From Haemophilus paraphrohaemolyticus (lineage in GTDB: Bacteria > Pseudomonadota > Gammaproteobacteria > Enterobacterales > Pasteurellaceae), in contig NZ_MUXX01000012.1 of the NCBI RefSeq assembly GCF_002015045.1, forward strand, positions 1-64,000: a DNA stretch of 64,000 nucleotides, in the 5' to 3' direction. Shown here in pieces: positions 46,306 through 56,031 of this stretch (position 1 is its first letter; each line of letters starts with the position of its first letter). Position numbers and translations under genes: made by a program. Below the pieces are notes generated by a model. The model was given only the letters and a program-made list of their open reading frames with translations. It did no database searches and was not told where the DNA came from.

Positions 46306-47663
46306 TGCTGGCGAGAATGTTATTTCAATCTTGGCGGTTCGGCTTAAAACGCAAATTGCTTGCCATTATCACGATTTTCTTAGCAGCAGGCTTGGTCTCT
46401 GCGCTCCTTGCAGTTTCAATTGATATTGGCGACAAAATGGCGAAAGAGCTGAAATCTTACGGGGCGAATATTTTAGTCGAGCCTGCCAGCAATGCAGCTT
46501 TACCTGATGAATTGAGCCACAGTAGTTCACTTTCCAGCCAAGATTTTCTGGATGAAAAAGAACTGCCGAATATCAAAGATATTTTCTGGCGAAACAATAT
46601 TGTTGGCTTCGCTCCGTTGCTTTCTGCCAATGTGCAAGCGGTTAGATTCACGGACTATTCTGCAAATTCACCTAAAAAATCGACCGCTCTTTTAGAGAAA
46701 ACTATTAACGTGTTGGGTACGTTTTTCGATCACCAAATCGCCATTCCCGATGAAGATGATTACCATACAGGGCAGCGCATTATCAGCCCATTCTGGAAAG
46801 TGAATGGCGAATGGGTGGATGACTTCAGGGGTGAGTTTGGCGAGTTCATCCCTGCCTTGGCAGGTGAACAACTTGCTAAGGCGAACGGCTGGCAAATTGG
46901 CGATAAATTAACGCTCAGTTACACCAATGAAAATAATGAAACGCAGAAAAGATCTGTGGAAATCAAAGGAATGTTAAGCACAGGCGGCTCGGAAGATAAT
47001 CAACTCGTGATGCCATTAAACCCTGTACAAACCTTGCTCGGTTTAGAAGGCAAAGTGCAATCCGTTCGTGTTTCTGCGCTCACCGTGCCTGAAAACGATC
47101 TTTCTCGTAAAGCACGTGTTAATACGGATGCCTTAGATGCGGAAGAATATGACCGCTGGTATTGCACGGCTTATGTGTCGTCCATTTCGCACCAGTTGGA
47201 AGAAGCGATTTCAGGGGCAATTGTCCGCCCGATTTGGCAAGTTGCGGCATCTGAAGGCGTAGTGATTGGCAAAATCCAACTCTTGCTTGCGGTGGTGACT
47301 GTGGCTGCGTTAATCGCCGCAGCAATGGGGATCGCATCGTTGATGAGTGCAGGCATTATCGAGCGTTCTAAAGAGATTGGCTTGATGAAAGCACTTGGTG
47401 CTTATCAGTGGCAAATCACGCTGCTGTTTTATTGCGAAGCGGTGCTCAGTGCGTTGGTTGGTGGCGTGCTTGGCTGTATTGCTGGCTGGGGCTTGGCGAA
47501 ATTTATCGGTGCAGCATTGTTCGGTGCACCACTGGATTTCGCTTGGATTGTTGTACCTTGCGTGTTGGTGCTTTCAATGTTGATTGCCGTGATTGGCACC
47601 TGGTTTCCTGCTCATAAAATCGCAAAACTTTACCCTGTGGAGGTGCTCTATGGTAGAGCATAA
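46305..47663 (+). CDS. ABC transporter permease of the iron locus (FtsX/MacB fold), 452 aa
   Basis: An N-terminal membrane helix (LLAIITIFLAAGLVSALLAV) is followed by a large periplasmic domain (about residues 45-310). Three C-terminal helices (LLLAVVTVAALIAAAMGIAS, VLSALVGGVLGCIAGWGLAK, DFAWIVVPCVLVLSMLIAVI) complete the FtsX-type plan. ERSKEIGLMKALGA is the coupling-helix motif for the ATPase. It pairs with the next permease and the ATPase. In such loci the complex may export a protein or redox factor supporting iron uptake. Confidence 0.88.
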   Translation: MLARMLFQSWRFGLKRKLLAIITIFLAAGLVSALLAVSIDIGDKMAKELKSYGANILVEPASNAALPDELSHSSSLSSQDFLDEKELPNIKDIFWRNNIVGFAPLLSANVQAVRFTDYSANSPKKSTALLEKTINVLGTFFDHQIAIPDEDDYHTGQRIISPFWKVNGEWVDDFRGEFGEFIPALAGEQLAKANGWQIGDKLTLSYTNENNETQKRSVEIKGMLSTGGSEDNQLVMPLNPVQTLLGLEGKVQSVRVSALTVPENDLSRKARVNTDALDAEEYDRWYCTAYVSSISHQLEEAISGAIVRPIWQVAASEGVVIGKIQLLLAVVTVAALIAAAMGIASLMSAGIIERSKEIGLMKALGAYQWQITLLFYCEAVLSALVGGVLGCIAGWGLAKFIGAALFGAPLDFAWIVVPCVLVLSMLIAVIGTWFPAHKIAKLYPVEVLYGRA

Positions 47664-48816
47664 AAAAGCAGACAATAAAGTAGCAAATAGCAGTATGTTT
47701 TGGCGATTGATTTTCCGTGCTCTACGCCTTCGATTGCAACGCGTGTTGATTATTTTTACCGCACTCACCGTGGGGGCGAGCATCGTGACGGCGATGGCAG
47801 CAGTTTACTTCGACATCAACACCAAAATGAGCCAAGAACTCCGGACCTTCGGGGCTAATTTCTATATTGGTTCAGCCAACGGCGGAATGATCAACGAAAC
47901 TGAACTCAACGCCATTTTGCAAAATGCACCAAACGACTTAGTGACCGCATCCAGCCCTTATCTTTACGGCGTGGCACGCAGTGATTTGGAAAAAATTGTA
48001 CTGATGGGCGTGAATTTCGATGCGATGCGAACCCTTGCCCCTTATTGGCAAATCACAGGCTCGGCAATCAACGTGAACTTTGATGACCGCAATGCAATGA
48101 TCGGCAAAACCCTTGCCGAACGGTTGCATTTAAAAGTGGGCGATAGCATTCGGCTTTCCAAAAATGCCGTCGAAAAACACAGCTTTACCATCAAAGCTAT
48201 TGTGGAAGCGGGCGATGTTACCGACAATATGTTGCTAGTCAATCTCGCCTTTGTCCAAAATTGGCTGGAAAAAGAAGGCTTGGCGAATAATGCGTTGCTG
48301 AACGTGAAAAATGAGCAAGGAGCAAACCAAGCGGAGCAATTCGCCGAACAAATTATGCAACAAAACCCCGATTTAACCGCTCGCCCAATCCGTAAAGTCT
48401 CCGCTTCCGAAGGGCAGATTTTGGATAAAATCAAAGGCTTGATGGGCTTGATTTCGCTGGTTATTTTGGTGCTTGCTACCCTTTGCGTTAATACCACGCT
48501 GATTGCAATTGTGGGCGAACGTGCCAAAGAGTTCGCGCTTCAAAAAGCCTTGGGGGCGAAAAAATCGGACATTATCCACCAAATTAGCACCGAGATTTTC
48601 ATCATTGCAAGCGGTGCGATTATTACTGGGCTTTGCTTAGGCTATCTGATTGCTCAAGTGCTAGGCTTAATGGTGTTTAAATCCTACATTGATATGCGCT
48701 TGCCTGTGCTACCGATTACGATTGTATTGTCGTTATTGGTAGCTTTCGTGGCGGTGATTATCCCAACGCGCAGAGCGTTGAATATTAATGTGGCGAATGT
48801 TTTAAAAGGTGAGTAG
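47650..48816 (+). CDS. Second ABC transporter permease (FtsX/MacB fold), 388 aa
   Basis: I start at 47650 (MVEHKKADNKVANSSMFWRL), which has GGAGG at good distance and overlaps the previous gene by only 14 bases; 47593 would overlap by 71. Same plan as its partner: one N-terminal helix (VLIIFTALTVGASIVTAMAA), periplasmic domain, and three C-terminal helices with the coupling motif ERAKEFALQKALGAKK. The two permeases probably form a heterodimer. It is the fifth gene of the iron locus. Confidence 0.88.
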   Translation: MVEHKKADNKVANSSMFWRLIFRALRLRLQRVLIIFTALTVGASIVTAMAAVYFDINTKMSQELRTFGANFYIGSANGGMINETELNAILQNAPNDLVTASSPYLYGVARSDLEKIVLMGVNFDAMRTLAPYWQITGSAINVNFDDRNAMIGKTLAERLHLKVGDSIRLSKNAVEKHSFTIKAIVEAGDVTDNMLLVNLAFVQNWLEKEGLANNALLNVKNEQGANQAEQFAEQIMQQNPDLTARPIRKVSASEGQILDKIKGLMGLISLVILVLATLCVNTTLIAIVGERAKEFALQKALGAKKSDIIHQISTEIFIIASGAIITGLCLGYLIAQVLGLMVFKSYIDMRLPVLPITIVLSLLVAFVAVIIPTRRALNINVANVLKGE

Positions 48817-48833
48817 GGGGAAATGGAACATTT

Positions 48834-48876
48834 CACGCATGTATTCGTTTTATGCATGCGTGGATTTTCAATCCAC
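48834..48876. repeat. Paired hairpins before the ATPase gene
   Basis: CACGCATG / CATGCGTG (48834 with 48855) and immediately GTGGATT / AATCCAC (48860 with 48870). They occupy the 85-base gap between the second permease and the ATPase and could regulate translation or stabilise the upstream mRNA. Confidence 0.7.
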
Positions 48877-48901
48877 ATACCTTACTAGCAAGAGAAAAAA
48901 T

Positions 48902-49567
48902 ATGAGTGAATTTGTAATCGAAACCCAACATTTATACAAACGCTTCGGGCAGGTAACCGCCCTTGAAGACATCAACATCCAAATCAAACAAGGCGAATTT
49001 GTCGCCATTATGGGCGCATCTGGCTCAGGCAAAACGACGCTAATGAACATTCTCACTGGCTTAGACACCGCAAGCGAAGGCAAGGTGATTTTAGACGGTG
49101 TCGATGCTGCTCAACTGGACGAAGTCGGCCGCCAACGTTTCCGCGCGGAAAAAATCGGTTTGGTGTTCCAACAATTCCACTTAATTCCCTACTTAACTGC
49201 ACTCGAAAATGTGATGCTTGCCCAACATTATCATAGCGTGATTGATGAGGAAGCCGCCAAAGCTGTGCTCGAACAAGTCGGCTTAGGACATCGCATCGAT
49301 CACCGACCAAGCCAACTTTCAGGCGGTGAACAACAACGGGTTTGCATCGCTCGTGCCTTGGTTAATCAACCGCCTGTGATTTTCGCGGATGAACCGACTG
49401 GAAATTTGGATGAAAAAAACGAAACATTGGTGCTCGATCTGCTTACAGAACTTAACAAGCAAGGGCGCACTATTGTGATGGTGACGCATAATCCAGAACT
49501 CGGCAAACTCACCGACCGCACCATTTATCTGCAACACGGCAGATTTTTAAAAGAAGAGAGAAATTAA
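48902..49567 (+). CDS. ABC transporter ATP-binding protein (MacB/LolD-like), 221 aa
   Basis: I start at 48902 (MSEFVIETQHLYKRFGQVTA). Walker A: IMGASGSGKTTLMNILTGLD. Signature: PSQLSGGEQQRVCIARALV. Walker B with catalytic Glu: PPVIFADEPTGNLDEKN. The switch His is in IVMVTHNPELG. The size and signature put it with the MacB/LolD exporters that drive FtsX-like permeases, consistent with the two preceding genes. Confidence 0.93.
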   Translation: MSEFVIETQHLYKRFGQVTALEDINIQIKQGEFVAIMGASGSGKTTLMNILTGLDTASEGKVILDGVDAAQLDEVGRQRFRAEKIGLVFQQFHLIPYLTALENVMLAQHYHSVIDEEAAKAVLEQVGLGHRIDHRPSQLSGGEQQRVCIARALVNQPPVIFADEPTGNLDEKNETLVLDLLTELNKQGRTIVMVTHNPELGKLTDRTIYLQHGRFLKEERN

Positions 49568-49568
49568 A

Positions 49569-50045
49569 ATGATGACAAAAACCTTATTCAAACTGAGTTT
49601 ACTTGCGGTTGTTTTTGGTATTACCGCTTGCAAAGAAGAAAGTGCGGTAATTGGTCAAGCTGCCCCTGAGATTGCGGCTTATGATTTGCAAGGCAACTCT
49701 GTAAAATTAGAGGATTGGCAAGGCACCCGCTTACTCACTTTTTGGTCGGAAACCTGTGGGCATTGCATTATGGAGCTAAAAATGTTCGAGAAAATGGCTG
49801 ATGCTCATCCAAACAGAGTGCAACTGATTGCAATCAACGTCGATGGCGAAAAAGCAGATACGCAAGCGGTCGTAAATAAACAAAAACTTGCATTGCCTGT
49901 CGTGAAAGATCAGCTGAAAATCACAGCCGAACGCTATCACCTTGTTGGCACACCGACCACTTATGTTATTGATGCAAAAGGCAATATTACCGCTAAATAT
50001 GAAGGTAAGATTCCCGATGCGGATTTGGAGAAGTTATTTAAATGA
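49569..50045 (+). CDS. TlpA/ResA-type thioredoxin lipoprotein, 158 aa
   Basis: Begins MMTKTLFKLSLLAVVFGITAC, a lipoprotein signal with Cys at residue 21 (20 from the second Met). The thioredoxin fold follows: LEDWQGTRLLTFWSETCGHC with the CGHC redox pair, and HLVGTPTTYVIDAKGNI with the cis-Pro. It should reduce or oxidise extracytoplasmic partners such as the cytochrome encoded six bases downstream or the DUF2318 protein. In Campylobacter the corresponding locus carries thioredoxin-like proteins at the same place. Confidence 0.9.
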   Translation: MMTKTLFKLSLLAVVFGITACKEESAVIGQAAPEIAAYDLQGNSVKLEDWQGTRLLTFWSETCGHCIMELKMFEKMADAHPNRVQLIAINVDGEKADTQAVVNKQKLALPVVKDQLKITAERYHLVGTPTTYVIDAKGNITAKYEGKIPDADLEKLFK

Positions 50046-50051
50046 TAGTGT

Positions 50052-50360
50052 ATGAAATACGCTAAATGGATGTTGGCTATTTTGCTTGGCAATTTGAGTT
50101 TTTCTGCTTGGGCTGATATGGATATAACTCCAGAGGAAAAACTCTACCGCCGTTCTTGTGCCACTTGCCACGGTAGAACCGCAGAAAAACCAGCGATGAG
50201 GAAATCTAAAATCATTAATCAAATGAGCCAAGAAGAGATTTTAAATGCTTTAATGGATCGTAAAAACGGCAAAGTTAATGGCGGTGGTAACACCGCCAAA
50301 CAGAAATTGAGCGATGAAGACGTTAAGATTTTAGCGGCGTATTTAGCTAAAAAGTCTTAA
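50052..50360 (+). CDS. Small periplasmic c-type cytochrome, 102 aa
   Basis: Signal peptide (KYAKWMLAILLGNLSFSAWA-DM), then the heme-binding RRSCATCHGRTAEKPAM with one CxxCH at about residues 36-40. A Met in RKSKIINQM or NALMDRK could be the distal ligand, and LSDEDVKILAAYLAKK is the usual C-terminal helix of class I cytochromes. It is the last gene of the iron locus. It could pass electrons to the iron system, which is not the usual composition of FetMP clusters that I know. Confidence 0.9.
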   Translation: MKYAKWMLAILLGNLSFSAWADMDITPEEKLYRRSCATCHGRTAEKPAMRKSKIINQMSQEEILNALMDRKNGKVNGGGNTAKQKLSDEDVKILAAYLAKKS

Positions 50361-50375
50361 TCATTCATTTAATGA

Positions 50376-51179
50376 TTATTTAAACACCGCCCAAACAGGA
50401 GAATGATCAGAAGGTTTTTCCATCGCGCGGATTTCCAAATCAATGCCTGTTTCTACACAGCGTTCCGCCAATGGTTTTGAGGCAAGCACTAAGTCAATGC
50501 GTAAACCGCGGTTGTCATCAAAGCCTTTTGAACGGTAATCAAACCACGAGAATTTATCATCGGCTTCTGGGTGTATTGCTCGGAATGTATCAACTAATCC
50601 GTAGCTTTGCAAACGCCCTAACCATTCGCGTTCTTCGGGTAGAAATGAGCATTTTCCATCACGTAACCAACGTTTACGGTTTGGTTCACCAATGCCAATA
50701 TCTAAATCAGTTGGACTAATATTCATATCGCCCATAATCACGATTGGATTTTCAGGTTTCAATTCTGTTTCTAAATAATTTTGGAGATCTGCGTAGAATT
50801 TTTCTTTTGCTGGGAATTTAGTTTCATGCTTGCGGTTCTCGCCTTGAGGGAAATAGCCGTTTAATACCGTAAGCACGCCAAATTCAGTCTCAATATCCGC
50901 CATAATCATTCGTTTTTGTGCATCTTCGCTATCAGTTGGAAAACCTTTACGCACCGCAAGCGGTTGTTTTTTGGTTAAAAGTGCCACGCCGTAGTGTCCT
51001 TTTTGCCCATGGTGGAAAACGTGGTAGCCTAAGTGATTGACTAAGTCATAAGGGAAATCTTCGTCTGAAACTTTGATTTCTTGTAAGCCAATAATATCAG
51101 GTTGGTGTTTTTCGATAATAGCTTCAAGTTGATGCGGTCTAGCACGTAAGCCATTGATATTAAAAGAGATAAATTTCAT
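50376..51179 (-). CDS. xthA: Exonuclease III XthA, 267 aa
   Basis: AP endonuclease and 3'-5' exonuclease for base-excision repair. [18 protein letters not shown] carries the metal/catalytic Asn, [14 protein letters not shown] the catalytic Glu, [17 protein letters not shown] the Asp-Asn pair, and [11 protein letters not shown] the final His. The length matches E. coli XthA (268). It is convergent with the cytochrome gene; a short hairpin (TAATCATT/AATGATTA) spans both ends at 50358-50378. Confidence 0.95.
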   Translation of the reverse strand: MKFISFNINGLRARPHQLEAIIEKHQPDIIGLQEIKVSDEDFPYDLVNHLGYHVFHHGQKGHYGVALLTKKQPLAVRKGFPTDSEDAQKRMIMADIETEFGVLTVLNGYFPQGENRKHETKFPAKEKFYADLQNYLETELKPENPIVIMGDMNISPTDLDIGIGEPNRKRWLRDGKCSFLPEEREWLGRLQSYGLVDTFRAIHPEADDKFSWFDYRSKGFDDNRGLRIDLVLASKPLAERCVETGIDLEIRAMEKPSDHSPVWAVFK

Positions 51180-51223
51180 AAATAGCCTTTTTGGAATATT
51201 TTTATATATTGAACGAAATAAAA

Positions 51224-51242
51224 GGGCGTGTGCAACACGCCC
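51224..51242. repeat. Intergenic palindrome GGGCGTGT-GCA-ACACGCCC
   Basis: Identical 19-base core to 19684-19702, with eight-base arms. It lies between the antiporter stop (51267) and xthA and may serve as a processing or termination signal for the minus-strand antiporter gene. Confidence 0.85.
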
Positions 51243-51266
51243 CAGTAAATGATTGCATTATAATAA

Positions 51267-52640
51267 TTACAACGTCATTGCTGCAATCCAACCAAACACT
51301 AACAATGGAATGTTAAAGTGTAAGAAAGTTGGTACAACCGAATCCCAAATGTGGTCGTGTTTGCCATCAGCATTTAAGCCTGATGTTGGGCCAAGAGTGG
51401 AATCTGATGCGGGTGAACCTGCATCGCCAAGTGCGGCGGCTACGCCCACGATAGACATCGTTGCAAGCGGTGAAAAACCGAAAGCCACACACAAAGGCAC
51501 ATAGATAGAGGTAATAATTGGTACGGTTGAGAAAGAAGAACCGATGCCCATAGTGATAAACAAACCAACAACCAACATTAAGAATGCGGCTAAACCTTTG
51601 CTATCAATTGAACCACGTAAACCCTCGACCAATTCGGCAACACCAGCTGTTGAATTCACCACGCTTGCATAGCCAGATGCGGCAATCATCACAAAGCCAA
51701 TCATTGCCATTAAGCGTAAGCCATCTTGGAAGATATCATTGGATTGTTTAAGTCTAAATACGCCACCTAAAGCAAAAATCACTAAACCAACTAAACCGCC
51801 AATAATGGTCGAATTTGTGGCTAATTGTGTCGAACAGGTTGCTATAATAGCAAAAATGCTTAACCAGATGTGGAATGGTTTTACGTGTGCGACACGCTCT
51901 GCAATATCATCCGCATTTTTTTCTTGCACTTCGACATAAGTACGTGGTTTACGATAAGAGACCAAGAAGGCAAAGAACAAGCCTAAAATCATCCCCAATA
52001 CAGGCACGAACATTGCTTTAGTCATATCCGAAGTCGTTGCGACTAAACCAAATTGCGAGCCTACATTATTGATATTTTTCACCAAAATGCTTTCTATAAA
52101 GATCTGCCCGAAACCTGCTGGAATCAACATATAAGTTGCGGTTAAACCGAAAGTTAATCCACAAGCTACCGCACGGCGGTCGATTTTAAGCTGGTTCATC
52201 ACACCTAAAAGTGGCGGCACCACAATCGGGATAAACGCAATATGGATTGGAATTAAGTTTTGAGATGAAATCGCAAAAGCGGTTAATACAAACAAAATGA
52301 TGTATTTAAACCAAAATACGGAGCGACCAGATGGGCGTTTGCCAAAATGCGAAATCACTTTGTAAGCCAATAAATCGGTTACGCCTGATTTAGATAAAGC
52401 AACCGCAAACGCACCGAGTACGGCATAATTCATTGCGGTTTCTGCACCACCCCCTAAACCACCCGTAAAGCTACCGATGGTCTTCTCTAATGCTTGGAAA
52501 AGCGTGGCATTTTTGACACCATAATTGCCGATAACCCCGCAAACCAAGGCTGCAATAATAAGTGAAATGACCACGTTAATTCGCATCAAACTTAATGCGA
52601 GTAATACAATGATCGAAATCACGACTTCGTTAGAAAACAT
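51267..52640 (-). CDS. Na+/H+ antiporter family (putative amino acid antiporter), 457 aa
   Basis: About 11 hydrophobic segments, beginning VVISIIVLLALSLMRINVVI. The conserved loop VAAALGDAGSPASDSTLGPT near residue 410, and the glycine-rich GSFTGGLGGGAETAMNYAVL near 60, identify the Pasteurellaceae family annotated as Na+/H+ or basic amino-acid antiporter (HI0325 type). Substrate is not evident from sequence. Transcribed as a single gene. Confidence 0.85.
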   Translation of the reverse strand: MFSNEVVISIIVLLALSLMRINVVISLIIAALVCGVIGNYGVKNATLFQALEKTIGSFTGGLGGGAETAMNYAVLGAFAVALSKSGVTDLLAYKVISHFGKRPSGRSVFWFKYIILFVLTAFAISSQNLIPIHIAFIPIVVPPLLGVMNQLKIDRRAVACGLTFGLTATYMLIPAGFGQIFIESILVKNINNVGSQFGLVATTSDMTKAMFVPVLGMILGLFFAFLVSYRKPRTYVEVQEKNADDIAERVAHVKPFHIWLSIFAIIATCSTQLATNSTIIGGLVGLVIFALGGVFRLKQSNDIFQDGLRLMAMIGFVMIAASGYASVVNSTAGVAELVEGLRGSIDSKGLAAFLMLVVGLFITMGIGSSFSTVPIITSIYVPLCVAFGFSPLATMSIVGVAAALGDAGSPASDSTLGPTSGLNADGKHDHIWDSVVPTFLHFNIPLLVFGWIAAMTL

Positions 52641-52681
52641 GAAGCCTCCTTTTCGTAAATGTTTGCAAATTATGTTAAAGA

Positions 52682-53620
52682 TTAAACCGCTTTAAATTGG
52701 ATCAATCCTTCCTGTGCAAATTCGTGCTCGTCTTCATCAATTCCTACACCAACAGGAATTACAGGCATCTCTTCCTTATCAAAGGCAAGGTCGCCTTCTA
52801 CACCTTCGATCACTTGCCCGTGTTTGATATTTTTGAAATCAAATAAATTCGGATCGCAAAGGTGCGATGGCGTGACATTTTGCAAGGCACTGAACATCGT
52901 TTCAATTCGTCCCGGGTATTGGCGATCCCACATTTGCAACATCTCTTTAATCACTTGGCGTTGTAGGTTAGGTTGCGAGCCGCATAAGTTACACGGAATA
53001 ATAGGGAACTGTTTCGCTTCCGCGTATTTTTCGATGTCCTTCTCTTTGCAGTAAGCTAACGGACGAATCACAATTTGCTTGCCATCATCACTAATTAGCT
53101 TTGGCGGCATCGACTTTAATTTACCACCATAAAACATATTTAGGAAGAGGGTTTCGAGCATATCATCGCGGTGATGCCCTAATGCAATTTTGGTCGCTCC
53201 AAGTTCAGTTGCAGTGCGATATAAAATCCCACGACGCAAACGCGAGCAGAGCGAGCATGTGGTTTTGCCCTCTGGAATTTTTTCTTTTACGATGCCGTAA
53301 GTATTTTCTTCCACGATTTTATATTCCACACCGATGCTTTCTAGGTATTCAGGCAAAATATGTTCTGGGAAACCAGGTTGTTTTTGGTCTAAATTTACCG
53401 CCACCACATCAAAATGGATTGGGGCGTTGAGTTTCAAATTAAGTAGAATATCCAAGAGAGTATAGCTGTCTTTTCCACCAGAAAGGCAGACCATTACTTT
53501 ATCGCCCTCTTCAATCATATTGAAATCGGCAATGGCATTACCTACATTGCGGCGTAAACGTTTTTGCAGTTTGTTAAGGTTGTAGGTTTGTTTTTTTTCT
53601 TTGTCGGTTTGTGTTGTCAT
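52682..53620 (-). CDS. ttcA: tRNA-cytidine(32) 2-sulfurtransferase TtcA, 312 aa
   Basis: Makes 2-thiocytidine at tRNA position 32 using an [4Fe-4S] cluster. I start at 53620 ([19 protein letters not shown]), the family start; the frame extends farther upstream but into the neighbour. The PP-loop [19 protein letters not shown] is clear, with [13 protein letters not shown] and [20 protein letters not shown] giving the cluster Cys. [22 protein letters not shown] is diagnostic. The length is close to E. coli TtcA (311). The ribosome binding site is weak. Confidence 0.94.
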   Translation of the reverse strand: MTTQTDKEKKQTYNLNKLQKRLRRNVGNAIADFNMIEEGDKVMVCLSGGKDSYTLLDILLNLKLNAPIHFDVVAVNLDQKQPGFPEHILPEYLESIGVEYKIVEENTYGIVKEKIPEGKTTCSLCSRLRRGILYRTATELGATKIALGHHRDDMLETLFLNMFYGGKLKSMPPKLISDDGKQIVIRPLAYCKEKDIEKYAEAKQFPIIPCNLCGSQPNLQRQVIKEMLQMWDRQYPGRIETMFSALQNVTPSHLCDPNLFDFKNIKHGQVIEGVEGDLAFDKEEMPVIPVGVGIDEDEHEFAQEGLIQFKAV

Positions 53621-53640
53621 AAAAATTATTCTGTCAAAAT

Positions 53641-53677
53641 AAAGAAAACGGCACAAGCCAAGAAATTGGCTAGTGCC
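53641..53677 (-). terminator. Terminator of yfbV
   Basis: On the minus strand GGCACTAGCCAA pairs with TTGGCTTGTGCC (one internal mismatch) around a four-base loop, then GTTTTCTTT. It lies 20 bases beyond the yfbV stop and just upstream of ttcA. Confidence 0.78.
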
Positions 53678-53696
53678 ATCCAAAAAATTGGGGGAA

Positions 53697-54140
53697 TTAT
53701 AACTCATCAAAGTATTTATTGCCCCACGTTTTTTCCGCAAGTTGCAATAAATTTGCAAAATCCTGATAGCTCGGCACCGATTGCACGGGGCAAGCGGTTA
53801 ATTTTACCTTTTCATTTACTAATTTCTGACGCAGCTCTTCATACCAGTCCATTAAATGCAAAGGAAGTGGTGATTTTGACCGCTTGCCGAGAAAATATAA
53901 ACCTTGATAGGGAATACTTACCGCAAAAAGGGCGGTAATTACCGAATTTGCCAAAATTGATTGGCTAGGGTCTGTAAAAAAGTATTGCCACAAAATTGTA
54001 AAGCAAGCAAAAGCGGGCATCCATTTGCCTGAAAATTTAATAAGCTGAATAAGGCGATAATCTATCATAAACACGTTTAATTTCTTTTGTTGAGGATAGG
54101 TGTTTAGATAGCGTTGTCCTGATTGGAATGTTTCGAGCAT
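53697..54140 (-). CDS. yfbV: YfbV/UPF0208 membrane protein, 147 aa
   Basis: Starts [20 protein letters not shown], like the UPF0208 family. Two membrane helices ([16 protein letters not shown] and [20 protein letters not shown]) are separated by a short loop. The soluble C-terminal part contains [16 protein letters not shown]. In E. coli YfbV affects Ter macrodomain organisation. Length and motifs fit; the role here is inferred from the family. Confidence 0.9.
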   Translation of the reverse strand: MLETFQSGQRYLNTYPQQKKLNVFMIDYRLIQLIKFSGKWMPAFACFTILWQYFFTDPSQSILANSVITALFAVSIPYQGLYFLGKRSKSPLPLHLMDWYEELRQKLVNEKVKLTACPVQSVPSYQDFANLLQLAEKTWGNKYFDEL

Positions 54141-54264
54141 AGTTTAAAATTATAAAAAGTGGAGATAAAAATAGCCTAAGGTAAAACTTAATGCACTTCA
54201 AGCGATCTATTGATATACTTATGAGCTATTTTTTACTTTTTATTAACGAAAAACAAGGATTTTT

Positions 54265-54975
54265 ATGCCGATTAATTTTCCGCAATTATTACAAGATAGT
54301 TGGAATTTTATCCGAAATCGTAGTCAGTTTTCGCTAACAGCTATGGGATTATTGCTTGCTATTCAATTACTGGCAACCTTTGTGCTTTCTAATTTTATAG
54401 TTTCAGTTTCAGCTGTTTCATTGCTTCCCTCTCTCTTAATTGGTATTGGAAATATTTTTATTTCTGTGCTTTTAGTGCTGAATATTAATGATATTAATGC
54501 GGGCACATTCCAATCTTTTTTCCAAAATACTAGCAAAGCCTTGGCAAAACTGCTCCCTGCGATTTCGCTTTACATCATTATGGTGTTGCCTCTTTCTTTC
54601 GGTATGTCGTCGATTTTATTTAGTAATATTTCAGGCCGTGAAGCAAGCATTTTTAGTTTACCTCTACTTGCTATTGGGATTTTTGTATTTGTACGCTTAA
54701 ATCTCTCTACTTATGTCTTTCTTGTGGAAAATTATCGTGTTGGGCAAGCGGTTAAATTTATGTGGCAACTTGCAAAAGGTAAAATGGCTGTACTTTTTGC
54801 TTATACCTTATTAGCAAACCTGTTACCCATTTTAATTACTGCTCTAGTTGGGCGCTTAGGTGATAATGTCGTGATTATGGTGCTATCTTTCGTGATCTCT
54901 GCTTTTTTATCACTCTTTACCACCATTTTCGGCTTCCGTTTTTATCAAACCATTCGCCCTAAAAAGTTAAGTTAA
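54265..54975 (+). CDS. yciC: YciC/UPF0259-type membrane protein, 236 aa
   Basis: About six transmembrane helices (SLTAMGLLLAIQLLATFVLS, LLPSLLIGIGNIFISVLLVL, LPAISLYIIMVLPLSFGMSS). A YciC-like N-terminus is visible: PINFPQLLQDSWNFIRNRSQ. Its neighbours yciB, yciA and yciI support the name because the group is syntenic in gammaproteobacteria. AAGGA precedes the ATG. The function is unknown. Confidence 0.8.
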   Translation: MPINFPQLLQDSWNFIRNRSQFSLTAMGLLLAIQLLATFVLSNFIVSVSAVSLLPSLLIGIGNIFISVLLVLNINDINAGTFQSFFQNTSKALAKLLPAISLYIIMVLPLSFGMSSILFSNISGREASIFSLPLLAIGIFVFVRLNLSTYVFLVENYRVGQAVKFMWQLAKGKMAVLFAYTLLANLLPILITALVGRLGDNVVIMVLSFVISAFLSLFTTIFGFRFYQTIRPKKLS

Positions 54976-54988
54976 TTAAGGATCAATG

Positions 54989-55534
54989 ATGAAACAATTG
55001 CTTGAATTTATTCCTCTTATTCTCTTCTTTGTGGTGTACAAATTTTTTGGCACACAAGAAGCTGCGATTACGTTGGTCATCGCAACGCTTGTGCAACTAA
55101 TTGCCCTAAAAATGCTCTATGGCAAAATTGAAAAAATGCAGCTTTTTATGGCTGTCTTTGTCGTTGTTTTCGGTGGGCTAACCGCTTATTTTAACGACGA
55201 TGCCTTTTTAAAATGGAAAGTCACTCTCTTAAATGGATTATTCGCATTAGTACTGTTAATTAGCCAATTTGTATTGAAAAATCCGATTATCAAACATCTA
55301 TTGGGTAAAGAAATTTGCTTACCAGAAAACGTGTGGGCAAAACTCAATACGGGTTGGGCGATCTTCTTTATTATTTGTATGCTTCTTAACCTCTATGTAA
55401 GCCATTTTATGTCGAATGATGCGTGGTATACCTTCAAAGTCTTCGGCTTAACAGGCTTAAGTCTAGTAGCAACGATTTTAACGGGTGTGGTGGTTTACCC
55501 CTATTTACAAGAAAACCAACAGAACAAGGAATAA
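54989..55534 (+). CDS. yciB: Inner membrane septation protein YciB, 181 aa
   Basis: I choose the second of two consecutive ATG codons (54989), six bases from AAGGA and matching the family start [19 protein letters not shown]. About five transmembrane segments. [23 protein letters not shown] and [19 protein letters not shown] are family blocks. It is related to IspZ, needed for septation in Shigella. It lies three bases upstream of yciA, so the two are co-expressed. Confidence 0.93.
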   Translation: MKQLLEFIPLILFFVVYKFFGTQEAAITLVIATLVQLIALKMLYGKIEKMQLFMAVFVVVFGGLTAYFNDDAFLKWKVTLLNGLFALVLLISQFVLKNPIIKHLLGKEICLPENVWAKLNTGWAIFFIICMLLNLYVSHFMSNDAWYTFKVFGLTGLSLVATILTGVVVYPYLQENQQNKE

Positions 55535-55537
55535 CAA

Positions 55538-56005
55538 ATGAAAAACGAACCTTACACAAAAAATCCTGATGGTAAGCTGATTTTACGCACACTGGCAATG
55601 CCATCAGACACCAACGCCAACGGTGATATTTTCGGTGGTTGGATTATGTCTCAAATGGATTTAGGCGGTGCGATTTTAGCTAAAGAATTGGCAAAAGGTC
55701 GAGTGGTGACGGTTACCGTAGATAAAATGATTTTCCACCTTCCTATTTCTGTCGGTGATGTTGTTTGCTGTTATGGCACATTAGTACGTTTAGGTCGCAC
55801 TTCAATGCAAGTAAAAGTGGATGTGTTTATCAAACAAGTGTATGAAGGCACACGTGAACGCTTTAAAGTAACCGAAGCCTTATTCACTTATGTGGCAATT
55901 GATAAAGAGGGGAAACCTCGCCCAATTCCACGTGAAAATAACCCGGAATTAGACGAAGCATTGGCACTGTTAGAAACAAGTCAAGCCGAAGAAAAAACAG
56001 AATAA
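55538..56005 (+). CDS. yciA: Acyl-CoA thioesterase YciA, 155 aa
   Basis: Hot-dog fold thioesterase acting on a wide range of acyl-CoAs. RTLAMPSDTNANGDIFGGWI carries the catalytic Asn-Gly-Asp region; VTVDKMIFHLPISVGDVVCC and GRTSMQVKVDVFI follow. The length is normal for YciA (132-156). It is in an operon with yciC, yciB and yciI, the same set as in E. coli. Confidence 0.95.
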   Translation: MKNEPYTKNPDGKLILRTLAMPSDTNANGDIFGGWIMSQMDLGGAILAKELAKGRVVTVTVDKMIFHLPISVGDVVCCYGTLVRLGRTSMQVKVDVFIKQVYEGTRERFKVTEALFTYVAIDKEGKPRPIPRENNPELDEALALLETSQAEEKTE

Positions 56006-56031
56006 ACATTTATTAACAGAAGGAAATAACG

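Noticed and set aside
48042..48527. Minus-strand 161-aa frame inside the second permease gene
   Set aside because: Antisense shadow; the plus-strand frame has clear ABC permease motifs.
53564..53938. Plus-strand 124-aa frame opposite ttcA and yfbV
   Set aside because: It is a shadow of two well-identified minus-strand genes and spans the yfbV terminator.
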